A DNA stretch of 64,000 nt from Haloferax prahovense DSM 18310 (GTDB taxonomy: Archaea > Halobacteriota > Halobacteria > Halobacteriales > Haloferacaceae), in NCBI RefSeq assembly GCF_000336815.1, contig NZ_AOLG01000012.1:185244-249243 (forward strand), written 5' to 3'. Position 1 is the first letter of the stretch. Every line of letters begins with the position of its first letter. The notes below the pieces were generated by a model. That model ran no database searches, had not been told where the DNA came from, and saw only the letters and a list, made by a program, of their open reading frames with translations. Positions 16,737 through 25,263 of the stretch are shown piece after piece. The translations under genes and the position numbers were made by a program.

Positions 16737-17924
16737 TTAGTTCGTGAGGGCTTCGTTGCTGGCCGCGCAGTTGTTCGGCCCGAGTTCGAGCTCGAAGGCG
16801 CGGTCGTCGTCCGACACCTGCACGCCGAGGTTCGTCTCGATGATGTCGACGTAGTTGGCCGGCCGCGGCGGCATGTCCGAGAGGATGAACTCCACGAACT
16901 CGTCTTTGGGCATCGAAAGTGCGTCCATCGTGTCCTTCAGTTCCCCGAGCGTGGCGGTGTAACTGCCGTCGTCGGCGGGGATTGCCGCGTCGCTGAAGTG
17001 CGCGGAGGCGACGATAGCGTCGTCGTCGTGCGAGAGGACGCGCTCCTGCAGCGAGTCGTAGAGCATTCCGGCCGCGTCGGGCGCGCCCTCGTCGCCGTCT
17101 TCGAGGTCGGGGCGAGCGACCGACTCGATGAACAGGCCGTCGCCCGTGAACAGCACGTTATCGACCTTGTAGGTCGTCATTCCGGTCGTGTGACCGGGCG
17201 TGTGGATTGCTTCGATGTCGGTGTCGCCGACGGTGAGCGTCTCGCCGTCCGCGATGGTCTCGTAGGGCGTGTCGTAGTCGACGCCGCGGTCTTCGGCGGC
17301 CTCGGGGATGACGCCCGTGACGCCGTGTTCTTCGACCAGCGTGCGGACCCCGCTGATGTGGTCGGCGTGGATGTGCGTGTCGACGGCGTACTTCAGTTCA
17401 GCGCCGAGGGCCTTCGCGTCGGCGACGTACTCGTCGGCGAAGTAGCGGAGTGGGTCGACGACGGCCGCCTCGTCGCCGTCGACGACGAGGTACGCCAGAC
17501 AGCCGCTGGAGGGGCGCTGGTACTGCGCGACGAGCGCGTCGCCGTCGGTCTCCAGTTCGGTGTACTCGTAGATGCTCGCCCAGCCGTTCATCCCGCGTTC
17601 GAGCGCCACGGCGTCGTAGCCCTCCTGAATCAGGAGCCCGGCGACGTACTCCGAGGAGTGGCCCTTCGCACAGAGGACGACGAACTCCTCGTCTTCGGGC
17701 AGGTCCTCGAACAGCGACTCGTCGAGCTCCTCGTCGAGGAACTCGAAGTAGGGGATGTTGACGTGCGAGACGTTCTCGCCGTCGATGCGCCAATCCTCGT
17801 GCTCAGACGGCACGCGATTGTCGAGGATGGTGAGCGGCTCGCCCTCGTCGATGCGGGCTTTCAGCGTCTCGGGCTCGATGACTGGCACGTCGACTTCGAG
17901 TTCCGGCAGGTCTGGAACGGTCAT
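16737..17924 (-). CDS. Rhodanese-metallo-beta-lactamase fusion (persulfide-dioxygenase-like)
   Basis: A 395-residue two-domain protein. Residues about 12-120 form a rhodanese domain with catalytic Cys85 in FVVLCAKGHSS. Residues about 130-395 form a metallo-beta-lactamase domain with THIHADHISG (His184, His186, Asp188, His189), HTPGHTTG, FTGDGLF and a late ASAHFSD histidine. This resembles glyoxalase II-like persulfide dioxygenases, which oxidise glutathione or low-molecular-weight persulfides to sulfite, but with the rhodanese at the N-terminus rather than the more familiar C-terminus. The start 17924 (MTVPDLPE) is chosen because a TATA-like CTTAAG at 17955-17960 lies about 33 bases upstream; the frame otherwise opens at a TTG at 17990. 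Confidence 0.87.
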   Translation of the reverse strand: MTVPDLPELEVDVPVIEPETLKARIDEGEPLTILDNRVPSEHEDWRIDGENVSHVNIPYFEFLDEELDESLFEDLPEDEEFVVLCAKGHSSEYVAGLLIQEGYDAVALERGMNGWASIYEYTELETDGDALVAQYQRPSSGCLAYLVVDGDEAAVVDPLRYFADEYVADAKALGAELKYAVDTHIHADHISGVRTLVEEHGVTGVIPEAAEDRGVDYDTPYETIADGETLTVGDTDIEAIHTPGHTTGMTTYKVDNVLFTGDGLFIESVARPDLEDGDEGAPDAAGMLYDSLQERVLSHDDDAIVASAHFSDAAIPADDGSYTATLGELKDTMDALSMPKDEFVEFILSDMPPRPANYVDIIETNLGVQVSDDDRAFELELGPNNCAASNEALTN

Positions 17925-17984
17925 GTATGCATCACCCACTATCGGATGATTCGACTTAAGCTTTCGGATGGTAGTTTGATTTTC

Positions 17985-17993
17985 TTGCAATAC
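17985..17993 (-). promoter_or_regulatory. Sulfur-cluster promoter element (variant TTGCAATAC)
   Basis: One base different from GTGCAATAC. It sits about 25 bases upstream of the TATA-like CTTAAG of the rhodanese-MBL operon. Confidence 0.4.
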
Positions 17994-18160
17994 TAATCCC
18001 GGCAGGACCGACAGATTGTAGTGTGATTTCGCACTCGTGAGTGCGCGTTATGATTCTTAGTGCCTCGAAACGTCCCAATTCAGGCAGTGACGTCGGTGGA
18101 CCCTAAGTATTGTGTAGCCTACCCAAGAACCGACACACTTTTACGAAGCACACCTATATT

Positions 18161-18169
18161 GTGGAATAC
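18161..18169 (+). promoter_or_regulatory. Sulfur-cluster promoter element (variant GTGGAATAC)
   Basis: One base different from GTGCAATAC. It is directly after a TATA-like CTATATT (18154-18160) in the tusA-dsrE promoter. Confidence 0.4.
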
Positions 18170-18178
18170 ACCCAACAC

Positions 18179-18184
18179 AGGTGA
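18179..18184 (+). promoter_or_regulatory. Shine-Dalgarno AGGTGA of the tusA-like gene
   Basis: AGGTGA, 9 bases before the ATG at 18194, complementary to the 16S rRNA 3' end. Confidence 0.5.
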
Positions 18185-18193
18185 CCTCGAAAA

Positions 18194-18445
18194 ATGAGTA
18201 CATACGAACCCACCGAAACCCTCGACGTGAAAGGACTGTCCTGCCCGATGCCCGTCGTCAAGACCCGCGGCGCGGTCGACGACCTCGAAAGCGGCGAGAT
18301 TCTGCAGGTCGTCGCGACCGACTCCGGTAGTATGAGCGACCTGAAGGGCTGGGCCGACTCCACCGACGGCGTCTCCATGCTCGACCAGGAAGAGGCCGAG
18401 GAAGACGGCGACGCGGTCTTCCGCCACCTCATCCAGAAGGAATGA
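18194..18445 (+). CDS. TusA-family sulfur carrier protein
   Basis: An 83-residue protein of the TusA/SirA/YeeD family, which carries persulfide sulfur on one cysteine. The signature is LDVKGLSCPMPVVKTRGAV with Cys17; the rest gives the two-layer fold (LQVVATDSGSMSDLKGWAD). A Shine-Dalgarno sequence precedes the start. The DsrE-family gene overlaps its stop by four bases. It is divergent from the rhodanese-MBL and YeeE/YedE operon, the usual genomic company of TusA proteins that accept sulfur from such transporters. Confidence 0.9.
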   Translation: MSTYEPTETLDVKGLSCPMPVVKTRGAVDDLESGEILQVVATDSGSMSDLKGWADSTDGVSMLDQEEAEEDGDAVFRHLIQKE

Positions 18446-19023
18446 GCTCGGACGCCGACGCGCCCGTCGACGCGGGAGCCGCCTCCGTCGAAGACCTCCG
18501 CGCGCAGGTCCAAGCCCTGCAGGAGGAGGTCTCCGACCTCCGGGAGGCCACCGACGACGACGGACAGAAGTCGATGACCATCATCGCGACCAAAGGCACC
18601 CTCGACATGGCGTACCCGCCGCTCATCCTCGCCAGTACGGCGGCCGCCTTCGGCTGGGACGTCGTGGTCTTCCACACGTTCTGGGGACTCGACATCCTCC
18701 ACGAGAAGAAGTCGAAGAACCTGAAGCTCAGCGCGGTCGGCAACCCGAGCATGCCGATGCCGAACGCCGTGGCCGCGTTGCCCTTCATGGACAGCGTCGC
18801 CACGAGCATGATGGAAAAGAAGATTCAGGAAAACGGGACCGCGACCGTCGAGGAACTCATCGAGACCTCCCTCGACATGGGCGTGGACCTCCAGGCCTGC
18901 CAGATGACCATCGAGCTGATGGGCTACGACGAAGCCGAGTTCTACGACGGCGTCACCACCGGCGTCGGCGCGGCGACGGCCCTCCAGCACATGGCCGACG
19001 CCGACGTGCAACTCATGATTTAG
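18442..19023 (+). CDS. DsrE/DsrF/DrsH-like family protein
   Basis: A 193-residue protein. Residues 1-40 are an acidic extension with a coiled-coil stretch (VEDLRAQVQALQEEVSDLRE). The DsrE-like fold follows (SMTIIATKGTLDMAYPPLIL and VVVFHTFWGLDIL), with a single conserved cysteine, Cys153, in DLQACQMTIELMG. DsrE-type proteins pass sulfane sulfur to or from TusA. The ATGA overlap with the TusA gene implies coupled expression in matched amounts. The methionine-rich segment GNPSMPMPNAV is typical of this DrsH-like subgroup. Confidence 0.88.
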   Translation: MSSDADAPVDAGAASVEDLRAQVQALQEEVSDLREATDDDGQKSMTIIATKGTLDMAYPPLILASTAAAFGWDVVVFHTFWGLDILHEKKSKNLKLSAVGNPSMPMPNAVAALPFMDSVATSMMEKKIQENGTATVEELIETSLDMGVDLQACQMTIELMGYDEAEFYDGVTTGVGAATALQHMADADVQLMI

Positions 19024-19054
19024 GCCGGCTCGTCGTCTCCACCAGCCATTCAAT

Positions 19055-19091
19055 CCCCCACTCCACCCCAACCCACCACCCAACCAATCCC
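19055..19091 (-). other. Canonical G-quadruplex motif between convergent genes
   Basis: Five runs of three or more C on the plus strand (19055-59, 19066-69, 19072-74, 19079-81, 19089-91) have loops of 6, 2, 4 and 7 bases. The minus strand therefore has a G3+N1-7 quadruplex motif. It lies downstream of the stop of the lactonase-like gene, so RNA of that gene's 3' end could carry it. Confidence 0.6.
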
Positions 19092-19199
19092 TGCGGTTCC
19101 CTTTTGACCGTTCTTCGGACGCGATGAGAGCTGCGTCTGTCCGCTGTTCTGCGGTTGACGCGTGAAAATCAGAGCCCGTCGAGCGCGCCGTCGCCCGTC

Positions 19200-20003
19200 T
19201 CAGACGTTCCAGCCGTCGCCGAACGACTCGAACCGGTCGAGGTCGTGGCCGAACAGCACGTCGCCGCCGGTCCGGCGTTCGAGTTCCTTCACTTTCTGGA
19301 GGCTCTCGAACCAGTCGCGCTCGCTCCAGAGCAGGCCGGGGCCGAGCGGCACCTCGTCCGTGTAGTTGCCCTCGACGTAGCACTCGTCGCCCGCGACGAG
19401 CACGTCGCCGACGGGCGTCTCGATGTGCGCGCCCAGCACGCCGGGGGTGTGACCCGGCAGGTGAACGAGCCGGAAGCCGTCGAACAGCGTGTGTTCGTCG
19501 CCGTGGACGACGTTCCAGTTCAAATCGCGGTCGAAGTCCGACGCGAGGTACGCGATGGAGCCCTCGGTTGTCTTCGCCGAGTAGTACGCGAACTTCAGTT
19601 CCTCCTCGTGGACGTATATCGGCACGTCCGTCCCGGCGAACTCGGCGAGGCCGCCCGCGTGGTCGAGGTGCAGGTGGCTCATCACCACGGCGTCGATGTC
19701 GCCGAGGTCGTAGCCGACCGAATCGAGGTCGCCTTCGAGCGTGTGTTCCGCGGCGTCGACGTACTCGAACGCCTCGTACAGCGGGGCGGGCCAGTAGCCG
19801 TCGCCCGCCTTGGGGTTCGCTCCGGTGTCCCACAGCACCGTCCGGTCGGGGCCGTCGATGACGGCGTTCCAGACGACGAACTCGGCCGTTTCGTGGTCGG
19901 GGCTTCGGTTCGACGCGCTTCCCATGGTGTACCCGTCGAGGACGTACCCCATATCCGTGAGAACGCGACCGCGGTCGACCAGATGGACGCTGATGTCACC
20001 CAT
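19200..20003 (-). CDS. Metallo-beta-lactamase hydrolase, N-acyl homoserine lactonase-like
   Basis: A 267-residue metallo-hydrolase with the dinuclear zinc motif SHLHLDHAGG (His110, His112, Asp114, His115), then HLPGHTPGVLG, the bridging aspartate in VAGDECYV, and a terminal FGHDLDRF histidine. The length and N-terminal layout (VWNAVIDGPDRTVLWDTGAN) match the AHL-lactonase-like subgroup, but no haloarchaeal substrate is established; a lactone or thioester is possible. The TATA-like GTTATG near 20027-20033 gives a near-leaderless start. It is convergent with dsrE, and its link to the sulfur cluster is only positional. Confidence 0.85.
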   Translation of the reverse strand: MGDISVHLVDRGRVLTDMGYVLDGYTMGSASNRSPDHETAEFVVWNAVIDGPDRTVLWDTGANPKAGDGYWPAPLYEAFEYVDAAEHTLEGDLDSVGYDLGDIDAVVMSHLHLDHAGGLAEFAGTDVPIYVHEEELKFAYYSAKTTEGSIAYLASDFDRDLNWNVVHGDEHTLFDGFRLVHLPGHTPGVLGAHIETPVGDVLVAGDECYVEGNYTDEVPLGPGLLWSERDWFESLQKVKELERRTGGDVLFGHDLDRFESFGDGWNV

Positions 20004-20164
20004 ACGCCGGGATTAGGACGGAGCCGGCATAACAGTTCAGGCAGTCAATATATGTCCGTCGGGCACGAGAGATACGCGTCGTTTCGGCCCGCTCTGTGTC
20101 GGATTGCGGGGGCGAACTCGGTCGGCGAGCGACGGTGAAAAAACGGGAGCGGAAGTTCGCTACG

Positions 20165-20827
20165 CTACTGACCGGGGCCGACTTCCTCGAACGGCTGGAC
20201 GATGACGAAACCGCCTTCGCCCGCGAATTCGAGCTGGTAGGACTCGCCCGACGAGCGGCCGAGCAGGCCCTTGATGTTGATGTCGCGGTTCGACGACGGC
20301 GAGACGTTACCGCTCCACGCGACGGTCGCGTTGGGGTCGGTCTTGGCCGGTGTCTGGAGGACGATGGGCTCGCCGTGGGTCGTGATGGCGACGTGGCCGG
20401 GGCCTTCGAGGAAGACGTTGAACAGGCCGCCGGAGGACGCCCCGGCGATGCTCGTCAGCATCTTGATGTCCCAGTTCACGCTCGACTCGAACGCGAGCAC
20501 GTCGTTACCGTTGACGCTCAGCTCCTCGCCCGCGTCGAGTTCGAGAATCTGGACCTCCTTGGCCTGGTCTGCAAGATAGAGGTGCCCGGTGCCGGTCGCC
20601 TGCATCATGACGTCGCCTTCGCCCGTGGCTTTCTTCTTGAGCATCCCTTTCAGGCCGCCGGCGGACTTCCGCTCGAAGGAGATGTCGCCGGTGTAGCCGA
20701 CCATCGACCCGGCCTTGGCCATGACGCTCCCGTCGAGAGCCACGTCGAGCAGTTTCGAGTTTTCGAGTTCGAAGGCTTCGCCGCCTTCGGACGGTGCGTG
20801 CGTGCTGACGAATTCGTCTAAATCCAT
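20165..20827 (-). CDS. AIM24 family protein
   Basis: A 220-residue all-beta protein of the AIM24/TIGR00266 family (FELENSKLLDVALDGSVMAK, KAGSMVGYTGDISFE, GLFNVFLEGPGHVAITTHG). Homologues include a mitochondrial inner-membrane organising protein, but the prokaryotic function is unknown. The frame opens at a GTG at 20836. The ATG at 20827 is preferred because GGTGACT (20831-20837) provides a Shine-Dalgarno match just before it. It is on the same strand as, and 118 bases downstream of, proA. Confidence 0.85.
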   Translation of the reverse strand: MDLDEFVSTHAPSEGGEAFELENSKLLDVALDGSVMAKAGSMVGYTGDISFERKSAGGLKGMLKKKATGEGDVMMQATGTGHLYLADQAKEVQILELDAGEELSVNGNDVLAFESSVNWDIKMLTSIAGASSGGLFNVFLEGPGHVAITTHGEPIVLQTPAKTDPNATVAWSGNVSPSSNRDINIKGLLGRSSGESYQLEFAGEGGFVIVQPFEEVGPGQ

Positions 20828-20945
20828 TGGAGTCACCGAGTCGCAGCGGAGACGACTCTACCGGAGAGGCGACTGTCAGGGATATAGTTCTATGTGCCGC
20901 GAGAACTCGATGCGCGGAGTGACGACCGAAGGGCGTCCGCCGCGC

Positions 20946-22280
20946 TCAGTCTCGCCGACTTCGGTGGCCGGGGTTCCACTCGGCGTCGAGCGCCTCGTGG
21001 GTGAAGGGGACGGCGTCCTCGCCGGCGTAGGTGGCGACCAACTGGCCGTCGCCTTCGAGGTAGTACTTGTAGGTCGTCAGCCCTTCGAGGCCGACCGGGC
21101 CGCGGGCGTGAATCTTGCCCGTCGAGATGCCCACTTCGGCGCCGAGGCCGTAGCGGTAGCCGTCGGCGAACCGGGTCGAGGCGTTGTGGAAGACGCTGGC
21201 GGCGTCGACGCCGGTCATGAACGTCTCGGCGCGCTCGGCGTCGTCGGTGACGATGGACTCCGTGTGCTTCGAGCCGTGGGCGTTGATGTGGTCGACTGCG
21301 CCGTACAGGTCCGAGACGACCTTGATGGAGAGTTCGAGGTCGCCGTACTCGGTGTCCCAGTCGTCGTCGGTCGCGGGGTCGATATCGACGTACTCGCGGG
21401 TCGCCTCGTCGCCCCGGAGGACGACGCCCTCGTCGCGGTAGCGCGCGACGACCGCCGGCAGGAAGTCGGCGGCGACGGCCTCGTCGACCAGGAGCGTCTC
21501 GACGGCGTTGCAGACCGCGGGGTACTGCACCTTCGCGTCGAGGGCGATGTCTTCGGCCATGTCGAGGTCGGCCGACTCGTCGACGTAGACGTGGCAGATG
21601 CCCTCGGTGTGGCCGAGGACGGGAATCTGGGTGTTGTCCTGGATGTAGCTGACGAACTCCGAGGAGCCGCGAGGCATCACGAGGTCGACCATGTCGTCGA
21701 GTTCGAGCAGGCGGTCGACCTCCTCGTGGGCCTCGATGAGCGTCGCCCAACCGTCCGGGAGGTCCTCGGTGGCCGACAGAATCGTCTCGTACAGCACTCG
21801 GTTCGACTCGCTCGCCTCGCTGCCGCCCTTGAGGATGACGGCGTTGCCGGACTTCAGCGCCAGCGCGGCGATTTGGACGAGCGCGTCGGGCCGCGACTCG
21901 AAGATGGTCGCCACGACGCCGATGGGGACCGAGAGCTTGTACAGTTCGAGGGCCTCGTCCAGTTCGCGCGCTTCCAGCGTCTCGCCGAGGGGGTCGTCCT
22001 GCTCGGCGACGGACTCGACCATTCCGGCGATGTCGTCGAGTTTCGCCTCGTCGAGTTTGAGGCGGTCGACGAGCGCCTGCGTGTACTCGCCCGCTTCGAG
22101 CATCGCCTCGGCCTCCTTGACGTCCTCGCGGTTGGCCGCGAGAATCGCCTCGCTGTTGTCGCGGATGGCGTCCGCGATGGCTCCGAGCGCGGCGTCGCGG
22201 TCGGCCGCGTCGACGTTGGCGAGGCGCAGCGCCGCCGACTGTGCCTGTTCGACCTGCGCGGTCGTGTCTCGCTCAGTCAT
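20946..22280 (-). CDS. proA: Gamma-glutamyl phosphate reductase (glutamate-5-semialdehyde dehydrogenase)
   Basis: Second step of proline synthesis: reduction of gamma-glutamyl phosphate to glutamate semialdehyde with NADPH. A 444-residue aldehyde-dehydrogenase-fold protein with catalytic cysteine in [20 protein letters not shown] near residue 255. Typical ProA stretches include [20 protein letters not shown] and [15 protein letters not shown]. The start ATG at 22280 overlaps the 3' end of proB by eight bases; the in-frame ATG at 22292 lies inside proB. Last gene of the proC-proB-proA operon. Confidence 0.94.
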   Translation of the reverse strand: MTERDTTAQVEQAQSAALRLANVDAADRDAALGAIADAIRDNSEAILAANREDVKEAEAMLEAGEYTQALVDRLKLDEAKLDDIAGMVESVAEQDDPLGETLEARELDEALELYKLSVPIGVVATIFESRPDALVQIAALALKSGNAVILKGGSEASESNRVLYETILSATEDLPDGWATLIEAHEEVDRLLELDDMVDLVMPRGSSEFVSYIQDNTQIPVLGHTEGICHVYVDESADLDMAEDIALDAKVQYPAVCNAVETLLVDEAVAADFLPAVVARYRDEGVVLRGDEATREYVDIDPATDDDWDTEYGDLELSIKVVSDLYGAVDHINAHGSKHTESIVTDDAERAETFMTGVDAASVFHNASTRFADGYRYGLGAEVGISTGKIHARGPVGLEGLTTYKYYLEGDGQLVATYAGEDAVPFTHEALDAEWNPGHRSRRD

Positions 22281-23148
22281 CGAGTTCACCATCGAGGGGG
22301 AGGAACATTGTTCCCACCGATTCGCGCTCGGCGATCTTCGCCAGCACGTCGGGCTCGGTCGACTGCGCGATGACGGCGGGGATGCCGTACTCGGCGGCGT
22401 CGCGCGCGCCGCGGACCTTCGTCTGGATGCCGCCGAAGCCGCCGGTCGAACTCGCGGTGACGATGTCCTCGACGTCGCTGTAGTTGTCGCCGACGACCTC
22501 GATGCGCTCGGCGTCGGGGTCCTCCTTCGGGTTCCCGGTGTAGACGCCGCCCACGTCGGTGAGCGTCACGAGCAGGTCGACGCCGATGCCGACCGCGATG
22601 TTCGACGAAATCATGTCGTTGTCGCCGATCTGGAGTTCCTCCGTGGCGACCGCGTCGTTCTCGTTGATGATGGGCACGACGCCCCACTCCAACAGCGTCT
22701 CGACCGTGTTCCGGAAGTTGGTGAACCGTTCGGGGTTCTCCAGGTCGTGCTGGGTGATGAGAATCTGGGCGACCTTCCGGTCGTAGCGCTCGAAGCTCTC
22801 GGTGTAGCGGTGCATCAAGAGGCTCTGGCCGACCGTCGACAGCGCCTGCGACGCTTCGAGGGTGTCGCGATCCGCCGTGGGATGGTCGAGGCGGCCGATG
22901 CCGGCACCGACCGCGCCCGAGGAGACGAGAAGCACCTCCTTGCCGCGCGAGAGGAGCGATTCGATGTCGTCGACGAGCTTGTCGAGCTTGTCGTCGTCGA
23001 GGTTGGAGTCCTCGTCGGTCAGCGAGTTGGTGCCGGCCTTGACGATGACGCGGTTCGCCTCGGCGGCGGCGTCGCGGGCGGCGGCGACCGCGTCGGGGTC
23101 GGGCTCAGCGACCTCGGAGGTCTCCGTCGTCTCGCTCACCTCACTCAT
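22273..23148 (-). CDS. proB: Glutamate 5-kinase
   Basis: First step of proline synthesis: ATP-dependent phosphorylation of glutamate. A 291-residue amino-acid kinase ([57 protein letters not shown]). It lacks the C-terminal PUA domain of the E. coli enzyme, as usual for short archaeal forms, and has a 30-residue acidic N-terminal extension. It overlaps both neighbours (proC by eight bases, proA by eight bases), so the three are translationally linked. Confidence 0.94.
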   Translation of the reverse strand: MSEVSETTETSEVAEPDPDAVAAARDAAAEANRVIVKAGTNSLTDEDSNLDDDKLDKLVDDIESLLSRGKEVLLVSSGAVGAGIGRLDHPTADRDTLEASQALSTVGQSLLMHRYTESFERYDRKVAQILITQHDLENPERFTNFRNTVETLLEWGVVPIINENDAVATEELQIGDNDMISSNIAVGIGVDLLVTLTDVGGVYTGNPKEDPDAERIEVVGDNYSDVEDIVTASSTGGFGGIQTKVRGARDAAEYGIPAVIAQSTEPDVLAKIAERESVGTMFLPLDGELDD

Positions 23149-23914
23149 CGGCGAACTCCTCCGCGAGTTCCTTCGACCGGCGCTCGGCGGCGACGACCGC
23201 CTCGGTGACGGCCTCGTCGGCGGCGCTGTCCCAGAGAACCTCCATCCCCTCGATGGTCGTCCCGTTCGGCGAGCAGACCGCGTCGATGAGTTCGTCGGCG
23301 CTGCGGTCGTCCTGCACGACGGTCTCGGCCGCGCCCTTGAACGTCTGGGCGGCGAGGATTTCGGCGTCTTCCTCGGAGAGCCCGCCCGCGACGCCGGCCT
23401 GCGTGACGGCCTCGATGAGATAGAAGACGAAGGCCGGGCCGCTGCCGTTGACCGCGGTGGCGATGTCCATCTGCGACTCCTCGACCTCGACGAACTCGCC
23501 CACGTCGGAGAGGAGTTCGCGGACCTCGTCGGTCAGGTCACCGGTCGCCGCCGCGGCCATGTCGCGGGTCTCGGCGGCGAGGTTCGGCATGATGCGGACG
23601 ACGCGGGCGTCGGTGCGCGCCTCGACGAACGAGGTCGGGACGCCCGCGGCGATAGTGACGAGAGTCTGGTCGGGAGACAGGTCGAGTTCCGAGAGGACGG
23701 CCTCGACGATGTCGGGCTTGACCGCGACGAACACCACGTCGGCGTCGGCGGCGCGCGACACGTCGTCCGTCGTCGCTTCACAGTAGTCGGCGACCGCGGC
23801 GAGGGCGTCGGGGTCGAGGTCGCAGGCGACGACCGAGTGACCGCCCGCCTTCCAGAGCCCGGTGAGGAGGGCGCTCCCCATGTTTCCGCAGCCGATAACG
23901 CTCGTGCGTACCAT
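23141..23914 (-). CDS. proC: Pyrroline-5-carboxylate reductase
   Basis: Last step of proline synthesis, reducing pyrroline-5-carboxylate to proline. A 257-residue protein with the Rossmann dinucleotide motif [16 protein letters not shown] at residues 6-21, the segment [15 protein letters not shown], and the family signature [13 protein letters not shown] followed by [12 protein letters not shown] in the C-terminal helical domain. First gene of the operon; a TATA-like TTACTATC near 23945 serves as the probable promoter. Confidence 0.94.
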   Translation of the reverse strand: MVRTSVIGCGNMGSALLTGLWKAGGHSVVACDLDPDALAAVADYCEATTDDVSRAADADVVFVAVKPDIVEAVLSELDLSPDQTLVTIAAGVPTSFVEARTDARVVRIMPNLAAETRDMAAAATGDLTDEVRELLSDVGEFVEVEESQMDIATAVNGSGPAFVFYLIEAVTQAGVAGGLSEEDAEILAAQTFKGAAETVVQDDRSADELIDAVCSPNGTTIEGMEVLWDSAADEAVTEAVVAAERRSKELAEEFADE

Positions 23915-24018
23915 TTGTGCTGAGTCAAGGTACGACGCTCAGATAGTAACTGCGTTCCGGTCAAGCGATGCCAAACCGGAAAACGAGTTGTCAGTTCCAC
24001 CCCCGGCCCAGGGTCGCC

Positions 24019-25170
24019 TTACAGCGCGCCCTGCCGGTAGATGAGGTTGCGCTGAATCTCGTTCGCGCCCTCGTAGATGACCGGGATGCGAACGTCGCGG
24101 TAGACCCGCGAAATCTTGTACTCGTTGAGGACCGACCGACCGCCGTGGAGCTGCATGCCGCGTTCGGCCACGTCGACCGCCGTCTCGGTCGACTTCGTCT
24201 TGGCGGCGGCCGCCCAGAAGCCGGCGTCCTCGTTGTTTTCGACCTTCTCGGCGGCGCGCCAGTTGAGCGCGCGGGCCGCCTCGAACTCCATGCGCATGTC
24301 GGCGAGGATGTGCTGGACCGCCTGGAACTCCGAGACGTTGCGGCCGAACGCCCGCCGCTCGTGGACGAACTCCCACGCCTCCTCGATGGCGGCGGCGGCG
24401 AGGCCGAGGCTGTGGCCGCCGACGATGATGCGACCGTGGTTGAAGAAGTCCGCGAGCATGTAGAAGCCGCCGCCCTCGGTGCCGATGAGGTTCTCCTCGG
24501 GAACCTCGCAGTCGTCGAAGACGATGTGGCCCTGCTTGGACGCGCGCATGCCCATCTTCTCGGGGATGTGCTCGGCCTCGTAGCCGGGGGTGTCCGTCGG
24601 CACGATGAACATCGAGTAGTTCGAGTAGCGGTCGTCGGTGTCGGCGGTCTTGGCGTACACCGTCAGCCAGTCGGCCTCGACGGCGTTGCCGACCCAGTAC
24701 TTCTCGCCGTTGAGGACGTAGCCGTCGTCGGTCTTCTCGGCGGTCGTCTCCATGCCGGCCATGTCGGAGCCGGTCTGCGGCTCGGAGACCGCGAGCCCCG
24801 AAATCTGCTCGTTTTCGGCGACCGGGCGGAGCCACTTCTCCTTCTGTTCTTCGCTGCCGTAGTCCTCCATAATCTCGCAGCCGAACGAGGCGAGTTGGAG
24901 CGTCAGCGCGATGCCGGCGTCGGCGCGGTAGAACTCCTCGGAGATAGCGAGAATCTGCTGGAGGTCGAAGCCCTTGCCTCCGTACTCCTCAGAGATGTCC
25001 TGCGCGACGAGTCCCGCGTCCATCCCCGCCTGGAGGACCTCGTGGGGGTACTCGCCGGACTCGTAGTATTCCTCCGCGACCGGTTCGATGTGCTCTTTGG
25101 CGAACTCGCGGGCCTCCTGCTTGAGTTCGCGGGCGTGTTCGGGCACGATGGAGTCGTCGAGAAGTTCCAT
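24019..25170 (-). CDS. Acyl-CoA dehydrogenase
   Basis: FAD-dependent desaturation of acyl-CoA thioesters in fatty acid or branched-chain acid breakdown. A 383-residue protein with the three-domain family layout: helical N-terminus, the flavin-contacting segment LAVSEPQTGSDMAGMET, and the C-terminal helical domain with catalytic Glu367 in VIYEGANEIQR. The RVYRDVRIPVIYEGA block is typical of short-chain and branched-chain members, but chain length cannot be fixed from sequence. A strong TATA-like element lies 25 bases upstream (leaderless). Confidence 0.92.
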   Translation of the reverse strand: MELLDDSIVPEHARELKQEAREFAKEHIEPVAEEYYESGEYPHEVLQAGMDAGLVAQDISEEYGGKGFDLQQILAISEEFYRADAGIALTLQLASFGCEIMEDYGSEEQKEKWLRPVAENEQISGLAVSEPQTGSDMAGMETTAEKTDDGYVLNGEKYWVGNAVEADWLTVYAKTADTDDRYSNYSMFIVPTDTPGYEAEHIPEKMGMRASKQGHIVFDDCEVPEENLIGTEGGGFYMLADFFNHGRIIVGGHSLGLAAAAIEEAWEFVHERRAFGRNVSEFQAVQHILADMRMEFEAARALNWRAAEKVENNEDAGFWAAAAKTKSTETAVDVAERGMQLHGGRSVLNEYKISRVYRDVRIPVIYEGANEIQRNLIYRQGAL

Positions 25171-25190
25171 GTCCCGACATAGGATTGTAC

Positions 25191-25200
25191 AGTAAAAATA
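25191..25200 (-). promoter_or_regulatory. TATA element of the acyl-CoA dehydrogenase gene
   Basis: Reads TATTTTTACT on the minus strand, centred 25 bases before the ATG at 25170. Confidence 0.55.
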
Positions 25201-25263
25201 GTGTATGGAACCAGTCTAAACTTCAAACTAGTTCTTCGTTAGAACCCACGACCGACCCGGCGT

